Source: an uncultured Actinomycetes bacterium
GTDB lineage: Bacteria; Actinomycetota; Actinomycetes; Mycobacteriales; Nakamurellaceae
Direction: 5' to 3'
NCBI GenBank assembly: GCA_937926105.1
Contig: CALANS010000210.1
Location: 196,951 to 260,950 of the forward strand
DNA: 64,000 nt
Below, one piece after another: positions 61,253-64,000 of this stretch. A program made the translations under genes and the position numbers. How positions within the stretch are numbered: position 1 is the stretch's first letter; every line of letters begins with the position of its first letter. A model generated the notes under the pieces. It ran no database searches, was not told the origin of the DNA, and saw only the letters and a program-made list of their open reading frames with translations.

Positions 61253-62533
61253 ATGACGTTCATTGACGCTATTGGACTCGATGACTTGAGCACTGGAGAG
61301 GCGTACGGCTTCGCTATTAATGGCTCACACCTCGTTGCGGTCAAGGTTGACGATGATGTCTTCGTGTTGGATGGCTACTGCACTCATGAGCGAGCTCAGC
61401 TGTCGGACGCCCCTATCGATGGATTTACCATGTATTGCCCTCGGCACTTTAGCTCGTTCGATGTCCGCACCGGTGACGTGCTGGGACCGCCGGCCGAGGA
61501 TGGCCTGCGCAGCTATGCGACGCAAGTGGTTGGTGGGCGGGTGCTCGTCGACCTCGACGGGGAAGGGGGCTCACTGCCCCCGCAGGACGCTGGTGGATCA
61601 GCCGCGGCCACCGCCAACCCCGCCGCGGTGGCGGCGAATGATGGTGGGCCGCCGCCGGGCGTCGGGAACCAGCCGCCGGCTCGGCGGGAGGCGTGGCTGC
61701 ACCGTCTGGCCGATGGACGGGTAGCCCGGTGGTGGTCCGGCTTGCTCTTTAGGGTGGTGTCGCCGGCGTACGGGTTCCTCCACCGGCACGGGATCGCGGA
61801 TTGGCTGAACGGGTCTAAGCCGCTGGGGCATCCCCTGCACCCGGCACTAACGGATCTGCCGTTCGGCCTCTGGGCCGCTGGATGCATCCTGTATATCGCC
61901 GGGATAGGCAATGCGGCCGCGATTGTCACGATTGCGGGTGTGGTGGCTGCGATTGGCGCCGTCATCACGGGCCTATCGGACTGGGCGGTATCGGAGGCGC
62001 GGGACAGGAGAGTGGGTGCCCTGCACGGCGGGGGCAATCTCATTGCGGTGGCCGCAGAGATCGCATCGATTGCGATATTTTACGCCGGCGGCGGGCAATC
62101 TCTCGCAATGGCATTATGCCTTGCTGGGCTGGCGTTATCGGTGGCATGCGGATATCTTGGTGGTCATCTTGTGTTCGACCGGGGCGCCATGGTAAATCAC
62201 GCCGTATTCCCCGATAGCAAGCGAACATGGACCACGGTGGGACAGCCGCAGGACGTGCCGGACGATGGAATGGCGAGCTTCAAATTGGGTGATCGATACG
62301 TCATCATCAGCCGGAGGCAAGATATCTGGTCGGCGATCGAAGCTACCTGCTCCCATGCCGGTGCTCGCTTGGATCAAGGCAGTTTTCTGGGATGCACGGT
62401 CACCTGCCCGCTGCACAAGTCGGTCTTCTCGGTCGTCGATGGTGCCGTGATTCGGGGGCCTGCGGTGCGGCCTCAGCCGTGTCTGGAGGTACGCGTTGAA
62501 GGGGACTCGCTGCAGGTCCGCGGTAGGTCCTGA
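61253..62533 (+). CDS. Rieske-DUF2231-Rieske membrane fusion protein
   Basis: Unusual 426-residue fusion with two cytosolic Rieske domains on one membrane anchor. N-terminal Rieske: C43-T-H45 and C62-P-R-H65. An Ala/Pro/Gly linker (about 105-145) follows. The DUF2231 membrane domain (about 185-305) has GHPLHPALTDLPFGLWAAG and four hydrophobic helices. C-terminal Rieske: C366-S-H368 and C385-P-L-H388. Rieske plus DUF2231 pairs are known in actinobacteria; a second Rieske at the front looks rare to me. It could pass electrons between the soluble ferredoxin or an oxygenase and a membrane quinone or haem partner. Confidence 0.87.
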   Translation: MTFIDAIGLDDLSTGEAYGFAINGSHLVAVKVDDDVFVLDGYCTHERAQLSDAPIDGFTMYCPRHFSSFDVRTGDVLGPPAEDGLRSYATQVVGGRVLVDLDGEGGSLPPQDAGGSAAATANPAAVAANDGGPPPGVGNQPPARREAWLHRLADGRVARWWSGLLFRVVSPAYGFLHRHGIADWLNGSKPLGHPLHPALTDLPFGLWAAGCILYIAGIGNAAAIVTIAGVVAAIGAVITGLSDWAVSEARDRRVGALHGGGNLIAVAAEIASIAIFYAGGGQSLAMALCLAGLALSVACGYLGGHLVFDRGAMVNHAVFPDSKRTWTTVGQPQDVPDDGMASFKLGDRYVIISRRQDIWSAIEATCSHAGARLDQGSFLGCTVTCPLHKSVFSVVDGAVIRGPAVRPQPCLEVRVEGDSLQVRGRS

Positions 62534-62566
62534 GATACAAGAGGCAAGAAGGGTAATCGTAGAGCA

Positions 62567-62929
62567 ATGAATGAGATCACGAGGTCAATCGCAACTCCCA
62601 TCATGCACCGCGTAGTAGAGTTCAGCGACTTGATATTCCTTGGTGGGGTCGCGGCGGATACGGTTGGCAGCGATATGCGCCAGCAGGCAACGGAAGTATT
62701 TGCGAAGATCGATCGGCTACTGAGCGAACATGGCAGCGGTAAGGACCGTCTCTTGTCCGTGACGATCTATGTGTCGGACCTGCGGGAGAAGGCGGCGATG
62801 AATGAAGCGTGGAATTCTTGGCTGGACCAGCCACTCCTGCCGTGCAGGGCAACGATCGGTGTGGCGGATCTTGGAGCGGGGGTTCTTATTGAAGTCGTTG
62901 CAACGGCAGCTCGAGGAAACGCGGCATAG
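62567..62929 (+). CDS. RidA/YjgF-family protein
   Basis: Small cytosolic trimeric protein of 120 residues. The RidA signature CRATIGVADLGAGVLIEVVATA holds R94 and E109, the Arg-Glu pair with the 15-residue spacing found in imine deaminases (R105/E120 in TdcF/RidA as I recall). Earlier blocks are FSDLIFLGGVAADTVG and LLSVTIYVSDLREKAAMNEAWNSWL. It could hydrolyse an enamine/imine intermediate made in this catabolic island. In aromatic pathways RidA-like proteins also act as 2-aminomuconate deaminases, which would fit the amidohydrolase neighbour. AGAAGGG lies upstream of ATG 62567. Confidence 0.88.
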   Translation: MNEITRSIATPIMHRVVEFSDLIFLGGVAADTVGSDMRQQATEVFAKIDRLLSEHGSGKDRLLSVTIYVSDLREKAAMNEAWNSWLDQPLLPCRATIGVADLGAGVLIEVVATAARGNAA

Positions 62930-63086
62930 CTTGAATCGATCCCCGTGTCGGAAACATGCCAACGGGCTCCAGGCCGTCGACCGCGTGACCGCTCGTGGCA
63001 GATCGGTGCCGTGCACTGTGCCATAGTGGGTCCTCAATTTGGTTGTAGCTGGTGTGCTGTGACCGCGGGACACGGAGGTGCTTGTT

Positions 63087-63878
63087 GTGAGCGACGCGCG
63101 AGTGGACGTCAAGGAGCGTAAGGGATCACCCGGCTTGACAGGGGTGAACGCGGTAGATCGTGCTCTTCGATTGCTGGTGCTCATTGCTGACGCCGGTGGC
63201 ATCGTGACTGCATCCGATCTGTCGGCGGCAGCCGACTTGCCTCTTCCGACGACACACAGACTGCTGCAGGCATTGCGAGGCAGAGGTTTTATCAGGCAGT
63301 CCGTCGACAAGCGCTATGCGATCGGCGGGGAGTTGATCAGGCTCGGATATGTCGGTCGCAGTCTGCTCGGCGGGATCGCCTTACCCCACCTGGAGCGCGT
63401 GGTCGCGGCCACTAAGGAGTCCGCAAACCTTGCGACCCTCGACGGTCGTTTCGTCGTCTATTTGGCCCAGTTTCAAGCACCCCGGTCGATGCGAATGTTT
63501 ACGGAGCCGGGGAGTCGCGTGCCCGCCCACGGTACCGCGGTTGGCAAGGCCATGCTCGCCGGCATGAGCGATGAATTGGTGCGCCAGCGGATCGGTGGGA
63601 CCCTCGAACGCCTGACGAATCGTACGATCAGCGACATTGACAGTCTCCTAGCGGAATTGGCGAGAGTGCGGAAGTTGGGCTACGCGGTGGATGAGGGCGA
63701 AAATGAGGAAGGCGTCTGTTGCGTCGCGGTGTCGGTGCGAACGACGTCGGAGGCGTACGCGATCTCTGTGTCGGGGCCAGCATCGCGGATGGGAACGGCG
63801 CATATGGATCGTGCGATCCGCGCCTTGCGAGAATCGTCCGATGCGTTGGCGTCCGACCTACTGTGCAAGCCGATCTGA
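63087..63878 (+). CDS. IclR-family transcriptional regulator (third, island-specific)
   Basis: Likely regulator of the island, 263 residues. The winged HTH (about 17-75) has NAVDRALRLLVLIADAGGIVTASDLSAAADLPLPTTHRLLQALRGRGFIRQ. The effector domain has LEDGR-like TLDGRFVVYLAQFQAPRSMRMF, VPAHGTAVGKAMLAGM, GYAVDEGENEEGVCCVAVSV and ISVSGPASRM. I place the start at GTG 63087, eight bases after GGAGG. GTG 63078 overlaps that site. It lies 157 bases after the RidA gene. The IclR-type operator at 56849-56876 is its most likely target. Confidence 0.9.
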   Translation: MSDARVDVKERKGSPGLTGVNAVDRALRLLVLIADAGGIVTASDLSAAADLPLPTTHRLLQALRGRGFIRQSVDKRYAIGGELIRLGYVGRSLLGGIALPHLERVVAATKESANLATLDGRFVVYLAQFQAPRSMRMFTEPGSRVPAHGTAVGKAMLAGMSDELVRQRIGGTLERLTNRTISDIDSLLAELARVRKLGYAVDEGENEEGVCCVAVSVRTTSEAYAISVSGPASRMGTAHMDRAIRALRESSDALASDLLCKPI

Positions 63879-63883
63879 GGGCT

Positions 63884-63897
63884 GCGGACTGGTCCGC
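63884..63897. terminator. Small inverted repeat after the IclR gene
   Basis: GCGGAC-TG-GTCCGC lies six bases past the IclR stop. As RNA it would form a five-pair stem with a four-base loop, too weak for a confident terminator. It might instead be an operator for the next gene. Confidence 0.25.
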
Positions 63898-63959
63898 CGA
63901 GTGAGCTGGCGCAGAGCGCTGGATGCCTACACTGTTTTGGAATAGGGAGGGCAGGGACG

Positions 63960-64000
63960 ATGGCTGGTATTGAGTTGGCACCGTGTGGGGTTGATGGTGC
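63960..64000 (+). CDS. Start of a further island gene, truncated by the window edge
   Basis: ATG 63960 follows a purine-rich GGGAGGGCAGGGAC ribosome site and opens a frame reading MAGIELAPCGVDG to the window end. Only 13 complete codons are visible, so no family can be assigned. A TTGGAAT half-site (63936-63942) upstream recalls the IclR operator core. An oxygenase or acyl-CoA enzyme would be the expected content, but that is only context. Confidence 0.45.
   Translation, partial: MAGIELAPCGVDG

Overview
The window looks like chromosomal DNA of a high-GC actinobacterium. Hand counts of single 60-base lines give about 70% G+C in the eccC gene. The taxonomic pointers are a fused three-ATPase EccC of type VII secretion, a DUF222/13E12 HNH protein, a DUF6474-like protein, a TM0106-type RecB nuclease, DUF664 DinB, GTG/TTG starts and many lipoboxes. 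I cannot name the genus. I see no rRNA, tRNA, CRISPR array, transposase or integrase.

Layout. 1-17.3 kb is ordinary chromosome: hutF, an ABC exporter pair of the MacB/FtsX type, a secreted NodB deacetylase lipoprotein, a two-component system, an SGNH-hydrolase lipoprotein, an alpha/beta hydrolase without its nucleophile serine, an FAD dehydrogenase, a DUF222-HNH gene preceded by a 12-bp repeat cluster, a YeiH-type transporter and a methyltransferase.

17.3-33.6 kb is a catabolic locus: an enolase-superfamily sugar-acid dehydratase, two IclR regulators, two ceramidase-like hydrolases, a HisD/HpsN-like dehydrogenase, an SDR, a DHDPS-fold lyase, a complete peptide/opine-type ABC importer and an FMN oxidase homologue lacking the catalytic histidine. 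Nine minus-strand genes (32139 down to 22702) overlap or abut and probably form one operon behind an 18-bp perfect palindrome. The logic (uptake, N-acyl or ester hydrolysis, oxidation, dehydration, aldol cleavage) fits breakdown of an unidentified acylated polyol or sugar acid.

33.8-56.4 kb is again chromosomal: a COG4315 lipoprotein, a polar amino-acid ABC importer, an AI-2E family protein, a CopC/YcnI copper pair, a RecB-like nuclease, an HSD10-like SDR, a secreted Rieske protein, a gluconate kinase/permease pair, small enzymes, eccC without other ESX genes, and a large LuxR (LAL) regulator with a 56-residue ORF upstream.

56.8-64.0 kb is clearly more A/T-rich (one line of the binding-protein gene counts 28 G+C in 60) and was probably acquired. 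A strong promoter (TTGACA-17-TACCTT) overlaps an IclR-type operator and precedes a seven-gene plus-strand run: amidohydrolase, Rieske ferredoxin, SsuBCA/TauABC-type importer, a Rieske-DUF2231-Rieske membrane fusion and a RidA protein, then an IclR regulator and the start of another gene cut by the window edge. It reads as an aromatic or other small-acid catabolic island whose oxygenase, if any, lies downstream.
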